64,000 nucleotides of DNA from Ancylobacter oerskovii (GCF_018390555.1 NZ_JAHBGB010000027.1:124001-188000), one strand, 5' to 3'. Shown: positions 1 to 11,158, counted from the first letter of the stretch. Notes: generated by a model from the sequence alone, not told the origin. Made by a program: numbers and translations.

Positions 1-302
1 GGCCCGAGCTCGGCCGCTTCGGCGCCACCCGCGTCGGCGGCACCGCCGAGCGCCGGCTGTTCGTGCTCGACGTGGTCGGCGGCAAGCTGAAGGACCTGCC
101 GCCGGAAGGCCTGTCCGCCCGCGTCACCGCCGACAAGGGCGAGATCGGCGACATCGTGGTGCAGAAGAATCCCGAGATCGAGGGCTGGCGCATCTCCTTC
201 GCCCTGGCGCCGGGCGGCAACGAGGCGGTGGAGCTCCGCGCGGAATTCCTGCGCGGCGATGAGCGCCTCGCCGAGAGCTGGATCTATCGATGGACGGCGT
301 GA
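1..302 (+). CDS. opgG: Glucan biosynthesis protein G, C-terminal fragment
   Basis: This is the end of a periplasmic protein needed to build osmoregulated periplasmic glucans. The gene begins before the window, and the open frame can be read from base 3. The visible 99 residues carry the C-terminal beta-sandwich pattern of OpgG: a start resembling RLFVLDVVGG, then LRAEFLRG and a final SWIYRW. The adjacent opgH overlaps it by 13 bp, which is the usual operon order and supports the call. Only the tail is visible, so a paralogue such as OpgD cannot be fully excluded, but the opgH neighbour favours OpgG. Confidence 0.85.
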   Translation, partial: PELGRFGATRVGGTAERRLFVLDVVGGKLKDLPPEGLSARVTADKGEIGDIVVQKNPEIEGWRISFALAPGGNEAVELRAEFLRGDERLAESWIYRWTA

Positions 303-2446
303 CGCCGCTCCGGCAGGAGCCCGGCATGCGGCCTCCTCCCGCCCCCGCCTTGCCGCCGGAGGCGCCGCTCGCCATGCCCGTGCAGTCGCTGCGCCGGGCG
401 CCGCCCGCCGAGCAGCTGCCGCGCCGGGCGTCGCTGTTCGTCCGCCGGCTGTTCGTCATCGGCGGCGCGGCGGTGCTCACCGTCTTCGCCGCCCGCGAAA
501 TGTACCGGGTGCTGGAGGTCGGCGGGCTGACGCTGCTGGAAAGCCTGGTGCTCGGCCTGTTCGTGGTGCTGTTCGCCTGGATCGGCTTCTCCTTCACCAA
601 CGCGCTGAGCGGCGCGCTGACCATGCTCGCCCGCCCCGATGACGGCCTCGGCATCGATGCCTCGGCGCCGCTGCCGGCGCTGTCGACGCGCACCGCCATC
701 CTCATGCCGACCTATAACGAGGACCCCTCGCGCATCTTCGCCGGCCTGCAGGCGACCTATGAATCGCTGGAAGCGACCGGCGCCCTCGACGCCTTCGACT
801 TCTTCATCCTCAGCGATACCACCGACGCCGACGTCTGGATCGCCGAGGAAGCCGCCTTCCTCGCGCTGCGCGCACGCACCGGCGGCGAAGCGCGCCTGTT
901 CTATCGCCGCCGCCCGCGCAACATCGACCGCAAGGCCGGCAACATCGCCGAGTGGGTGACGCGCTTCGGCGGCGCCTATGACCACATGCTGGTGCTCGAC
1001 GCCGACAGCGTGATGACCGGCGCCTGCATCGTCCGTCTCGCCGGCGCCATGGAGGCGAGCCCACGTTCCGGGCTCATCCAGACATTGCCGGTCATCGTCG
1101 GCGGGCGCACCCTGTTCGCCCGCATGCAGCAATTCGCCGGCCGGCTCTATGGGCCGCTCATCGCCTATGGCCTCGCCGGCTGGCACGGGCCGGACAGCAA
1201 TTACTGGGGCCACAACGCCATCATCCGCACCCGCGCCTTCGCCGGTTGCGCCGGCCTGCCGCATCTGACCGGCCGCAAGCCGTTCGGCGGCCACATCCTC
1301 AGCCATGATTTCGTCGAGGCGGCGCTGATCCGCCGCGGCGGCTGGGGCGTGAACATGGTGCCGTGGCTGGAAGGCTCCTATGAGGAAGGCCCGCCCTCGC
1401 TCACCGATCTGGCGGTACGCGACCGCCGCTGGTGCCAGGGCAACCTCCAGCACGCCGCCGTGCTGCCGACGCGCGGCCTCAATCCGCTCAGCCGGCTGCA
1501 CATGCTGGTCGGCATCGGCTCCTATGCCACCGCGCCGCTCTGGCTGATCATGCTGCTCGCCGGCCTGCTCACCGCCTTGCAGGCCCGCTTCGTGCCGCCG
1601 GACTATTTCCCCGCCGAGTTCTCGCTGTTCCCCAACTGGCCGGCGCAGGACCCGGTCCGCGCCGCCTGGGTGTTCGTCGGCACCATGGGGGTGCTGCTGG
1701 TGCCGAAGCTCATCGCCTATGCGCTGATGCTGTTCCAGGGCCCGCTGCGGCGCGGCTTCGGCGGCGGCGTCCGCGCCTTTCTCAGCCTGCTGGCGGAGAC
1801 GCTGATCGCCGGCCTCATCGCCCCCGTCACCATGCTGGCGCAATCGGCGGCGGTCGCTTCCATCCTCGCCGGGCGGGACGGCGGCTGGCAGCCGCAGCGC
1901 CGCGACGACGGCAGCGTGAGCGCGCGGCAGACCTTCGTGCACTTCCTGCCGCACACGCTGTTCGGCCTTCTGCTCGCCGGCGCGGCGATCGCCATCTCGC
2001 TGCCGCTGTTCTTCTGGATGAGCCCGGTGGTGCTCGGCCTCGTCCTCGCGGTGCCGCTGGTGCTGTGGACCGGCGCCGCCCGCCCGCTGCTCGCCGGCGT
2101 GCTGAAGACCCCGGAGGAGATCGCCCCGCCCGCCGTCCTCGCCCGCGCCAAGGCGCTGGCCCGCGAAACCGGCGCGGCCGGCCCGCCCGGCGAGGCGACC
2201 TCCCGGCTCGCCGCCGATCCCGCCCTGCTGGCCGCCCACCGCGCCATGCTGCCCGATGACGGCCAGCGCGCGCCGGGCGACTACGCACCCGAGCGCCTGG
2301 TCGCCCGCGCCAAGCTGCACGACGCCCCCGATCTCGTCGCCGCGCTCGGCCTGCTCACCCCGCGCGAGAAGGCCGCCGCCCTCGGCGATCACGAGGCGCT
2401 GGAGCGTCTCATCGCCCTCGCCGTGCGCCCGCCGCCCGCCGGCTGA
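290..2446 (+). CDS. opgH: Glucans biosynthesis glucosyltransferase H
   Basis: Inner-membrane family 2 glucosyltransferase that polymerises the beta-glucan backbone from UDP-glucose and exports it to the periplasm. Two membrane segments (about residues 50-105) precede the cytosolic GT2 domain. The domain shows the metal-binding DADS motif near residue 237 and the acceptor-site RRWCQG near residue 380. Several hydrophobic segments follow. At 718 residues it is shorter than the enterobacterial protein, mostly through a short N-terminus. The start at 290 lies inside the last codons of opgG, implying translational coupling. A later ATG at residue 13 is a possible alternative start. Confidence 0.92.
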   Translation: MDGVTPLRQEPGMRPPPAPALPPEAPLAMPVQSLRRAPPAEQLPRRASLFVRRLFVIGGAAVLTVFAAREMYRVLEVGGLTLLESLVLGLFVVLFAWIGFSFTNALSGALTMLARPDDGLGIDASAPLPALSTRTAILMPTYNEDPSRIFAGLQATYESLEATGALDAFDFFILSDTTDADVWIAEEAAFLALRARTGGEARLFYRRRPRNIDRKAGNIAEWVTRFGGAYDHMLVLDADSVMTGACIVRLAGAMEASPRSGLIQTLPVIVGGRTLFARMQQFAGRLYGPLIAYGLAGWHGPDSNYWGHNAIIRTRAFAGCAGLPHLTGRKPFGGHILSHDFVEAALIRRGGWGVNMVPWLEGSYEEGPPSLTDLAVRDRRWCQGNLQHAAVLPTRGLNPLSRLHMLVGIGSYATAPLWLIMLLAGLLTALQARFVPPDYFPAEFSLFPNWPAQDPVRAAWVFVGTMGVLLVPKLIAYALMLFQGPLRRGFGGGVRAFLSLLAETLIAGLIAPVTMLAQSAAVASILAGRDGGWQPQRRDDGSVSARQTFVHFLPHTLFGLLLAGAAIAISLPLFFWMSPVVLGLVLAVPLVLWTGAARPLLAGVLKTPEEIAPPAVLARAKALARETGAAGPPGEATSRLAADPALLAAHRAMLPDDGQRAPGDYAPERLVARAKLHDAPDLVAALGLLTPREKAAALGDHEALERLIALAVRPPPAG

Positions 2447-2549
2447 GCGCGCGGCGGATTCCCGCCCGAAAATCCGCGCCCGCGGCCGGAACAGGCAAGG
2501 GGGCACCGCCGTTGTCCCCGCATCCTTCCCAGCGACGGTGATCCCCTTC

Positions 2550-4613
2550 ATGCGGAAAATCCTTCCCGGCTCGGCCTTCCCCCTCGGTGTGACGGTCGAC
2601 GGCCAGGGGACCAACTTCGCCCTGTTCTCCGACAATGCCACCGGCGTCACCCTCTGCCTGTTCGACCGCTTCGGCGAGACCGAGCAGGAGCGCATCGACC
2701 TGCACGAATGCACCAACGGCGTCTGGCATTGCTACCTGCCCGGCGTCGGGCGCGGCCAGGTCTATGGCTGGCGCGTGCATGGCCCCTGGGCGCCCGAGGC
2801 CGGCCACCGCTTCAACCCCAACAAGCTGCTGCTCGATCCCTATGCCCGCATGCTGGTCGGCGGCATAAAATGGGACGACGCCCTCTACGGCTACACCATC
2901 GGCGCCGGCGACGACGCCGACCTGATCATGGACGCGCGCGACAGCGCCGCCTTCATGCCGAAGGCCCGCGTCGTCGCGGGCACGCCGCTCGCCGCCACCC
3001 AGCATCCGCGCATCTCCTGGGCGAAGACGGTGATCTATGAGGGCCATGTGCGCGGCCTCACCATGCGCCACCCGCTGGTGCCGGAGGCGATCCGCGGCAC
3101 CTTCACCGCGCTCGGCCAGCCGGAATTCATCGACCATCTGGTGAAGCTCGGCGTCACCGCGCTGGAGCTGCTGCCCGTCCACGCCTTCGCGCAGGACCGC
3201 CACCTCGTCGACCGCAACCTCAGCAATTACTGGGGCTACAACACCCTCGCCTTCTTCGCCCCCGAGCCGCGCTATCTCGGCGAGGACGGGCTCGACGCCA
3301 TCGGCGAGGCGGTGGACCACCTGCACCAGGCCGGCATCGAGATCATCCTCGACGTGGTCTACAACCACACCTGCGAGGGCAACCATCTCGGCCCGACGCT
3401 GTCCTTCAAGGGCATCGACAACGCCTCCTACTACCGGCTGCTGCCCGGCAATCCCCGCTACTATGACGACATGACCGGCTGCGGCAACGCGGTGAACACC
3501 GATCATCCGCGCGTGCTGCAGATGGTGCTGGATTCCCTGCGCATGTGGGCCTCGGTCTACGGCATGGACGGCTTCCGCTTCGATCTCGCCACCACGCTGG
3601 GGCGCCGCCCCACCGGCTTCGATCCCGGCCACGCCTTCTTCCACGCCATCCTCCAGGACCCGACGCTCGGCGGGCTGAAACTGATCGCCGAGCCGTGGGA
3701 CATCGGCCCCGGCGGCTACCAGCTCGGTGCGTTCCCGCCCGGCTTCTCGGAATGGAACGGCGACTACCGCGACAAGGTCCGCGAGTTCTGGTGCGGCTCG
3801 GAGGGCCTGCTGCCGAGCTTCGCCACCCGCTTCGCCGCCTCGCAGGACATCTTCTCGGAAGGCCGCCGCCGGCCATGGTCGAGCGTGAACTTCCTCACCG
3901 CCCATGACGGCTTCACCCTGCACGATCTCGTCACCTACAACGACAAGCACAACGAGGCGAATGGCGAGGACAATCGCGACGGCCACGACGACAACAAGAG
4001 CTGGAACTGCGGCGCCGAGGGCGAGACCGAGGATGAGGGCATCAACGCGCTGCGCCGCCGGCAGAAGCGCAACCTCATCGCCACGCTGTTCCTCTCGCAG
4101 GGCGTGCCGATGCTGCTCGCCGGCGACGAGCGCTCCAATTCGCAGGCCGGCAACAACAACGCCTATTGCCAGGACAACGAGATCGGCTGGGTCGACTGGT
4201 CGGACGAGGACGCCGAGCTGCCGGAATTCGTCGCCCGCCTCGCCGAGCTGAGGAAGCGGCATTCCTCGCTGTCGCGCCCGGAATTCCTCACCGGCGCGCG
4301 CAACGAGATGGGCCAGCCGGACGTCGCCTGGTTCAACACCTCCGGCGAGCGCATGAGCGAGGAGAACTGGGCCGACCCCAATTCGAAATGCCTCACCGTG
4401 CGCCTCGCCCCGGCGCTGCCGGACGAAGCCTCGCTGCTGATCATGCTCAACGCCTCGCATGTCGATGTCGAGGTCGTCGCCCCTCAGGTGGCGTCCGGCA
4501 GCTGGGAGGCGATCCTCGCCACCGGCGACGATCTCGAAGGCGCCAAGGTGGGTGGCGGGGCCTCCTTCGCCCTGCCCGCGCGCACCCTCGTCGTGTGGGA
4601 ATGGCGGGCATGA
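2550..4613 (+). CDS. glgX: Glycogen debranching enzyme GlgX
   Basis: GH13 isoamylase-type enzyme that hydrolyses alpha-1,6 branches in glycogen and releases linear malto-oligosaccharides. An N-terminal CBM48-like domain (opening LPGSAFPLGVTVDGQGTNFA) precedes the TIM barrel. The nucleophile lies in FRFDLATT near residue 344, the acid/base Glu in IAEPWDIG near 380, and the third carboxylate in TAHDGF near 452. The open frame extends upstream to 2256 but overlaps opgH. The ATG at 2550 is chosen because the family N-terminus begins right there (687 residues). The stop overlaps the treZ start as ATGA, so debranched chains probably feed TreY/TreZ. Confidence 0.93.
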   Translation: MRKILPGSAFPLGVTVDGQGTNFALFSDNATGVTLCLFDRFGETEQERIDLHECTNGVWHCYLPGVGRGQVYGWRVHGPWAPEAGHRFNPNKLLLDPYARMLVGGIKWDDALYGYTIGAGDDADLIMDARDSAAFMPKARVVAGTPLAATQHPRISWAKTVIYEGHVRGLTMRHPLVPEAIRGTFTALGQPEFIDHLVKLGVTALELLPVHAFAQDRHLVDRNLSNYWGYNTLAFFAPEPRYLGEDGLDAIGEAVDHLHQAGIEIILDVVYNHTCEGNHLGPTLSFKGIDNASYYRLLPGNPRYYDDMTGCGNAVNTDHPRVLQMVLDSLRMWASVYGMDGFRFDLATTLGRRPTGFDPGHAFFHAILQDPTLGGLKLIAEPWDIGPGGYQLGAFPPGFSEWNGDYRDKVREFWCGSEGLLPSFATRFAASQDIFSEGRRRPWSSVNFLTAHDGFTLHDLVTYNDKHNEANGEDNRDGHDDNKSWNCGAEGETEDEGINALRRRQKRNLIATLFLSQGVPMLLAGDERSNSQAGNNNAYCQDNEIGWVDWSDEDAELPEFVARLAELRKRHSSLSRPEFLTGARNEMGQPDVAWFNTSGERMSEENWADPNSKCLTVRLAPALPDEASLLIMLNASHVDVEVVAPQVASGSWEAILATGDDLEGAKVGGGASFALPARTLVVWEWRA

Positions 4614-6394
4614 ACGGCGCACCGGCCCGCCCCGCCCGCCGCTTCGGCCCGCGCCTCGACGGGCGCGACGCCGCCTTCCGCCTCTACGCCCCCGATGCCC
4701 GCCGGGTCGAGCTGCTGGTCGAGGGCATGATCCCGCTGCCGATGACCCGCGACGCGGAGGGCTTCTTCGCCGTCGAGGTCGCCGGCCTCGCTCCCGGCCG
4801 GCGCTACCGCTTCCGCGCCGACGGCCTTGCGGTGCCGGATCCCGCCTCGCGGATGCAGGAGCACGACCCGGACGGCTGGAGCGTGCTCATCGCCGACCCG
4901 CCGCCTCGCCTCGGCAACGCCATCCGCCCCTGGCACGAGGCGATCATCGCGGAAGTCCATGTCGGCACCGCCACCCCGGAGGGTACCTTCGCCGCCCTCA
5001 TCGACCGGCTCGATCACTATGCCGGCGCCGGCTTCACCGCGATCGAGCTGATGCCGGTCGCCGATTTCCAGGGCCAGCGCAACTGGGGCTATGACGGCGT
5101 GCTGCTCTACGCGCCCGACCGCGCCTATGGCACGGCGGACGAGCTGCGCGCCCTCGTCGATGCCGCCCATGCGCGCGGCCTCGGCGTCCTGTTGGACGTC
5201 GTCTACAATCATTTCGGCCCGAGCGGGAACTACCTGCCGGCCTATGCGACATCCTTCTTCCGCGAGGACGTGCCCACCCCGTGGGGCCCGGCCATCGATC
5301 TCGAAAACGAGACGGTGCGCGGCTTCTTCACCGAGAACGCCGCCTATTGGCTCGGCGATTTCGGCTTTGACGGCCTGCGCTTCGATGCCGTGCACGCGCT
5401 GGCGACCAAGGGCGCCGAAACCTTCCTCGCCGAGATCGCCCATGCCTGCCGGGCGGTGCGCCCGGATGCCTGGCTGGTGCTGGAAAACCACGACAACATC
5501 GCCGAATGGCTGCTCCGCGACCAGAAGCTCTACACCGCCCAATGGAATGACGACTGGCACCATGCCTTCCATGTGCTGGCGACCGGCGAGAGCGGCGGCT
5601 ATTACGCACCCTATGCGGACGATGCCGCGGCGGCGGCGGCCCGCGCCTTGGCGGAAGGCTTCGTCTTCCAGGGCGAGCCCTATCCCGATGCCGGCGGCCA
5701 CCCGCGCGGCACCCCCAGCGCCGGCCTGCCGCCGGATGCTTTCGTCAGCTTCGCGCAGAACCACGACCACATCGGCAACCGCCCGCTCGGCGATCGCCTC
5801 GCCGGCACCGTGACGCCGGAGCGGCTCGCCCTGCTGCGTTTCGTGCTGATGCTTTCGCCGCAGATCCCCTTGCTGTTCCAGGGCGAGGAGGCGCTGCTGC
5901 CGACGCCCTTCCCGTTCTTCTGCGACTTCGAGGGCGCGCTTGCCGAGGCGGTACGCAAGGGCCGGCGCGCCGAGTTCGCCGATTTCTTCCGCCACCACGA
6001 TGAAGGCTCCTTCCCCGATCCGCTGGACGAGGCCACCTTCCGCTCCGCCCGGCTGACGGAAGAGCTTTACGCCGCCCCCGAGGCCCGGGCGGCGCTGGCC
6101 GCCTTCCGCACCCTCGCCGGGCAACGGGCCGGGATCGTCTGGCCGCTCGCCGCCGGCCGCTTCCTCCGCGCCAGCAGCGTGCGCGACGGCTCCGTCCTCG
6201 TCACCAGCTGGTGCTACGAAGCGGGAACCCTCGTCATGGCGCTGAATCCCTCCGGGGAGGCGGCGGCGACGCTCGCTCCCGCCCTCGACGCCCCGGCGGC
6301 GAGCGTCGGCGAGGTCGTCATCGCCGATGGCCGCCTATCCCTGTCGCCCTTCGCCGCCGCCTTGTGGCATCTGCCGGCGGGAGGGAGCGCATGA
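4610..6394 (+). CDS. treZ: Malto-oligosyltrehalose trehalohydrolase
   Basis: GH13 enzyme that cuts the terminal maltooligosyl-trehalose unit made by TreY and releases free trehalose. Domains: N-terminal CBM48-like (residues about 10-100), then a barrel with nucleophile Asp in LRFDAVHAL near residue 260, acid/base Glu in VLENHDN near 293, and NHDHIGNR near 384. The chosen start overlaps the glgX stop (ATGA); an in-frame ATG nine bases upstream is an alternative. Length is 594 residues, normal for TreZ. It is coupled at both ends to glgX and treY. Confidence 0.93.
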   Translation: MNGAPARPARRFGPRLDGRDAAFRLYAPDARRVELLVEGMIPLPMTRDAEGFFAVEVAGLAPGRRYRFRADGLAVPDPASRMQEHDPDGWSVLIADPPPRLGNAIRPWHEAIIAEVHVGTATPEGTFAALIDRLDHYAGAGFTAIELMPVADFQGQRNWGYDGVLLYAPDRAYGTADELRALVDAAHARGLGVLLDVVYNHFGPSGNYLPAYATSFFREDVPTPWGPAIDLENETVRGFFTENAAYWLGDFGFDGLRFDAVHALATKGAETFLAEIAHACRAVRPDAWLVLENHDNIAEWLLRDQKLYTAQWNDDWHHAFHVLATGESGGYYAPYADDAAAAAARALAEGFVFQGEPYPDAGGHPRGTPSAGLPPDAFVSFAQNHDHIGNRPLGDRLAGTVTPERLALLRFVLMLSPQIPLLFQGEEALLPTPFPFFCDFEGALAEAVRKGRRAEFADFFRHHDEGSFPDPLDEATFRSARLTEELYAAPEARAALAAFRTLAGQRAGIVWPLAAGRFLRASSVRDGSVLVTSWCYEAGTLVMALNPSGEAAATLAPALDAPAASVGEVVIADGRLSLSPFAAALWHLPAGGSA

Positions 6395-8976
6395 ATCCGT
6401 CCCCCGCCGCGACACCGGAGCTCCGCGCCACCTACCGGCTGCAATTCCATCGCGGCTTCACCTTCGCGGATGCCGAGGCGCTGGTGCCCTATCTCGCCCG
6501 CCTCGGCATCAGCCATCTCTATGCTTCGCCCATCACGCTGGCGGTCCCCGGCTCCACCCACGGCTACGACGTCGCCGATCCGACCCGCATCAATCCCGAG
6601 CTCGGCGGCGAAGAGGGCTTCGAGCGGCTCGCCCGTGCCCTCGCCGCGCAGGGCATGGGCATCCTGCTCGACATCGTGCCCAATCACATGGCCGCCTCCA
6701 GCCACAACCCGTTCTGGATGGAGATGCTGGAACACGGCCCGCAGGCGCCGGCGGCCCGGCTGTTCGACGTGAACTGGGCCGCCGGCCGGCTGCTGCTGCC
6801 GGTACTCGGCGAGCCGCTGCGTGATCTCCTTGCCGCCGGTGCCATCGCCCTTCGTGCGGATCATGATACCGGACGCATCGTCGTCACCTATGCCGAGCAT
6901 GTCTTCCCGCTGCGGCCGGAAAGCGTCGCGGTACTGCTCAGCACCATCGGTCGGCAGGCTAGCGGCCCCGACATGGCGTCGGGCGCTCCCGCCCGATCGG
7001 CCGCATCGGCCAAATTGCACGCATCGTACACCTCACCGGACCGGCTGCGCGGCGTCCTACGGTCCCTCGATACCTCCGAACGCGCAGCGCTGGCGACAGC
7101 GCTCGCCGAGGCCGATCTGCCGTCCCTGCTGGAAGCCCAGCATTGGCACCTCGCCTGGTGGCGCACCGCCGCGCATGAGCTTAACTATCGGCGTTTCTTC
7201 AATATTTCCGATCTCGCCGGCGTGCGCGTCGAGGACCCGGAGGTGTTCGCGCTCGTCCACCGCCTGCCGCTCGACCTCATCCGCCGCGGCCTCGTCCATG
7301 GCCTGCGGATCGATCATATAGACGGGCTCCTCGACCCGGCCGGCTACTGCCAGCGGCTCCGGGAAGCCGTCGGCCTCGGTATCCCGATATTCCTGGAGAA
7401 GATCCTCGAGCCCGGGGAAACGCTGCGCCCCTGGCCTGTCGACGGCACGACTGGGTATGAGAGACTTAACGATATCAATGGATTATTTATAGATCCTCAG
7501 TCATATTCTGAACTCGAAAACGATCTCCGTTCCCGGCACCTGCTCGTCGGCACCCCGGCTCACCGCCTCGCCGCCGCCAAGCGGCACGTATTGGAGACCA
7601 GCCTCGCCGCGGAAGTCGACCAGCTCGCCAGCCTCGCCCGCGACGGGCTGGATGCCGATGTGAAAGCGGGAGACCTCACCGAAGCGGCGATCCGGCAGGC
7701 AACCATTGCACTCCTAACCCATTGCCCTGTCTATCGTTCTTACGCGACCGCCGATACTCACGACACCACCGACGAAGCCGTCTGGGATGGTATCGGCGCC
7801 CGCATGGACAGGGCCGAGGACCCGCTGACCGCCGCCGCCGGCCGGCTGCTCCTCGAGAGGCTGAAGACACCGCAATTGGAAAGCGATCGCCTTTTCCGCT
7901 TGCGTTTCCAGCAACTTAGCGGCCCTGCCATGGCGAAGGGCTTCGAAGACACCGAGCTGTACCGGACCCCTGTCCTGATAGGGGTCAACGAGGTCGGCGG
8001 CAGCCTGGAGCATCCATCGAGAAAACGTCGTGAACTCCATGAAATTTATGAGAAACGCGCAACGGCACAAGCCCGCGACCTCATCCCCCTCGCCACCCAT
8101 GACACCAAGCGCGGGCCCTGGACCCGCGCCCGGCTCGCCGCCTTGGGCCTCGCGCCGGATCGCTGGCTCGATTTCCTCCACCGCACGCAACCGCTATGCG
8201 CCTCTCCGGGTGGAGAGGCCCCTCCCGACGCGCTGGACCGCCATTTCATCCTGCAAACCCTTGTCTCCTGCTGGCCGATAACGACGGAAAGAATGCAGGC
8301 CTATCTCTCCAAGGCCCTGCGCGAAGCCCGGCGCCACACCAGCTGGGAGCGCCCCGACGAACACTATGAAGCCGTCAGCCAGGCCTTCGCCTCCCGCTTG
8401 ATCGCGGCGCCGGAAGCCACGGAATTTCGCGAGCATCTCGAAGGGCTTGTTGCCGATCTGGAACCGGCTACCCGGGTCGTCGGCCTTGCCCAGCTGATAC
8501 TCCAGCACACCCTGCCGGGCACGCCGGACCTGTACCAGGGCACCGAGTTTCGCGACCTCTCGCTGGTCGATCCCGATAATCGCCGGCCGGTGGACTGGTC
8601 CGCGCGCCTGAACGTCCTCGACGGCAAGGAGACTGCCGCCCCCGCCGATATCGAGCATTTCGGCCTCATCCACCGATTGCTCATGCTGCGCGCCCGCAAC
8701 CGCGCCCTGCTCCACGGCGATTATCGGCCGCTGCATTTCGGGAAATCGCCGTGGCGCTGGTTCGGCTTCGAGCGGCGATCCGGCGGTCACACGCTGCGTG
8801 TCGCCGTGCCGACCCGTCTTCCCCGTCCTCCGGCTCTACCCGCGACCGCCATCCTCGAACCGGGCGAACCCTTCGCCGATGGCTGGACCTCGATCGGGCA
8901 ACCTCCCCTGGAAACGGCCCCGGGCCGCCTTGTTCTACCGGTGTCCTGGCCGTTTTTCATCGCGGAAAGGAGCTGA
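6391..8976 (+). CDS. treY: Malto-oligosyltrehalose synthase
   Basis: Isomerises the reducing-end alpha-1,4 bond of a malto-oligosaccharide to the alpha,alpha-1,1 bond of trehalose; TreZ then releases trehalose. The 861-residue protein starts with the family signature ATYRLQFHRGFTF. The nucleophile is in GLRIDHIDGLLDP near residue 307 and the acid/base Glu in FLEKILEPGE near 335. The start overlaps the treZ stop (ATGA). The reading frame is intact. The middle of the gene (roughly 6830-8130, strongest at 7450-7530) is visibly richer in A/T and in A/T-ending codons than either end or the neighbouring genes. The usual HDTKRSED-like motif reads HDTKRGPW here. Confidence 0.93.
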   Translation: MNPSPAATPELRATYRLQFHRGFTFADAEALVPYLARLGISHLYASPITLAVPGSTHGYDVADPTRINPELGGEEGFERLARALAAQGMGILLDIVPNHMAASSHNPFWMEMLEHGPQAPAARLFDVNWAAGRLLLPVLGEPLRDLLAAGAIALRADHDTGRIVVTYAEHVFPLRPESVAVLLSTIGRQASGPDMASGAPARSAASAKLHASYTSPDRLRGVLRSLDTSERAALATALAEADLPSLLEAQHWHLAWWRTAAHELNYRRFFNISDLAGVRVEDPEVFALVHRLPLDLIRRGLVHGLRIDHIDGLLDPAGYCQRLREAVGLGIPIFLEKILEPGETLRPWPVDGTTGYERLNDINGLFIDPQSYSELENDLRSRHLLVGTPAHRLAAAKRHVLETSLAAEVDQLASLARDGLDADVKAGDLTEAAIRQATIALLTHCPVYRSYATADTHDTTDEAVWDGIGARMDRAEDPLTAAAGRLLLERLKTPQLESDRLFRLRFQQLSGPAMAKGFEDTELYRTPVLIGVNEVGGSLEHPSRKRRELHEIYEKRATAQARDLIPLATHDTKRGPWTRARLAALGLAPDRWLDFLHRTQPLCASPGGEAPPDALDRHFILQTLVSCWPITTERMQAYLSKALREARRHTSWERPDEHYEAVSQAFASRLIAAPEATEFREHLEGLVADLEPATRVVGLAQLILQHTLPGTPDLYQGTEFRDLSLVDPDNRRPVDWSARLNVLDGKETAAPADIEHFGLIHRLLMLRARNRALLHGDYRPLHFGKSPWRWFGFERRSGGHTLRVAVPTRLPRPPALPATAILEPGEPFADGWTSIGQPPLETAPGRLVLPVSWPFFIAERS

Positions 8977-9054
8977 CCGGGAAGCCCCCGTCCGGCACCG
9001 GCGGATAGGCCACCCCGCGATCAGATGGCGCAGCTCGGCCATGCGACGGCCCCC

Positions 9055-9131
9055 ATGCGAGGGGTGGATGATGGCGGCGACATCACCTATCAAGGAGGCC
9101 TTCGGGACATCAAAAAGAAAGCCATCTGCTT

Positions 9132-9135
<4 letters not shown>
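9055..9135 (+). CDS. Possible 26-residue leader peptide overlapping the formaldehyde dehydrogenase start
   Basis: A short open frame of 26 codons opens with MRGVDDGGD and closes with KKKAICL. Its TGA overlaps the ATG of the next gene as ATGA. The downstream gene has no good ribosome binding site directly before its ATG; the nearest purine-rich match (AAGGAGG) sits inside this small frame, more than 25 bases upstream. That arrangement would fit translational coupling or a regulatory leader. I recognise no family, and a short chance ORF is quite possible. Confidence 0.3.
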
Positions 9136-10258
<1,123 letters not shown>

Positions 10259-10259
<1 letters not shown>

Positions 10260-11107
10260 TGGCCGGGGCGATGGAGACCGTCTCCAAGGCGAAGTCGCAT
10301 GGCGGCGTGCAGGGCGTCTACCGGCATGACTCCAAGGTCACCGGCACGCCGATGACCTTCGCGGTGTTCGTGCCGCCGCAGGCGTCGAGCGGACCTGTGC
10401 CGGTGCTGTGGTATCTGTCCGGCCTCACCTGCACCCATGCCAATGTCATGGAGAAGGGCGAGTACCGCGCCGCCGCCGCCCGGCACGGCGTCATCATCGT
10501 CGCGCCCGATACCAGCCCGCGCGGCGAGGCTGTGCCGGACGAGCCGGACAACTGGCAGTTCGGCTCCGGCGCCGGCTTCTATGTCGACGCGACGCAGGAG
10601 CCCTATGCCGCCAACTACAGGATGTATTCCTACATCGTCGAGGAACTCACCGCGCTGATCGCGGCGGAATTCCCCGCCGACATGGCCCGGCAGGGCATTT
10701 TCGGCCATTCCATGGGCGGGCATGGCGCGCTCACCATCGCGCTCAAGCACCCGGACCGCTTCAAGAGCTGCTCGGCCTTCGCGCCGATCGTGCAGCCTTC
10801 GACGGCGGACTGGTCGCGGCCGGCGCTGGAGAAATATCTCGGCAGGGACGAGCTGGCCTGGCGCAGCTATGACGCGGTGGCGCTGATCGAGGACGGCAAG
10901 CGCTTCCCCGAACTGCTGGTCGACCAGGGGGCGGCCGACCCGTTCCTCAAGACCGGCCTGCGGCCGGAACTGCTGGAGGATGCCTGCAAGGCGGCCGGCA
11001 TCCCGCTGGTGCTGAACCTGCGCGAGGGCTACGACCACTCCTACTACTTCATCTCGACCTTCATGGACGACCATATCGCCTGGCACGCCAAGCGGCTGGG
11101 TCTGTAG
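10259..11107 (+). CDS. fghA: S-formylglutathione hydrolase
   Basis: Serine hydrolase of the esterase D family. It splits S-formylglutathione into formate and glutathione, completing the oxidation begun by the preceding dehydrogenase. The nucleophile elbow is GHSMGGHGALT near residue 150, with Asp in VDQGAADPF near 222 and His in DHSYYFIS near 260. The oxyanion region LSGLTCTHAN is present. The ATG overlaps the stop of the upstream gene by one base (TGATG), which fixes the start. Length 282 residues is normal. Confidence 0.94.
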
Positions 11108-11120
11108 ACCCGCGATGAGA

Positions 11121-11152
11121 TCGCCGGCAGCGGGTTGGCCCGTTGCCGGCGA
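11121..11152. terminator. Hairpin between convergent genes
   Basis: A 14-bp stem (one G-T pair) with a TTGG loop lies between the convergent ends of the S-formylglutathione hydrolase and the hydroxy acid reductase. No long T run follows on either side, so this is a candidate bidirectional terminator by position and stem strength only. Confidence 0.5.
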
Positions 11153-11158
11153 CGCGCC

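Noticed and set aside
284..2716. Very long minus-strand open frame opposite opgH
   Set aside because: It is an antisense shadow typical of high-GC DNA: Arg/Gly/Ala-rich, no family motif, and the plus-strand opgH is unmistakable.
2409..4622. 737-residue minus-strand frame opposite glgX
   Set aside because: Shadow frame with low-complexity composition; glgX motifs are complete on the other strand.
7440..7530. Frameshift or pseudogene in treY at the A/T-rich patch
   Set aside because: The frame continues and the conserved TTGYERLNDINGLFIDP-type motif is intact, so the gene is not broken.
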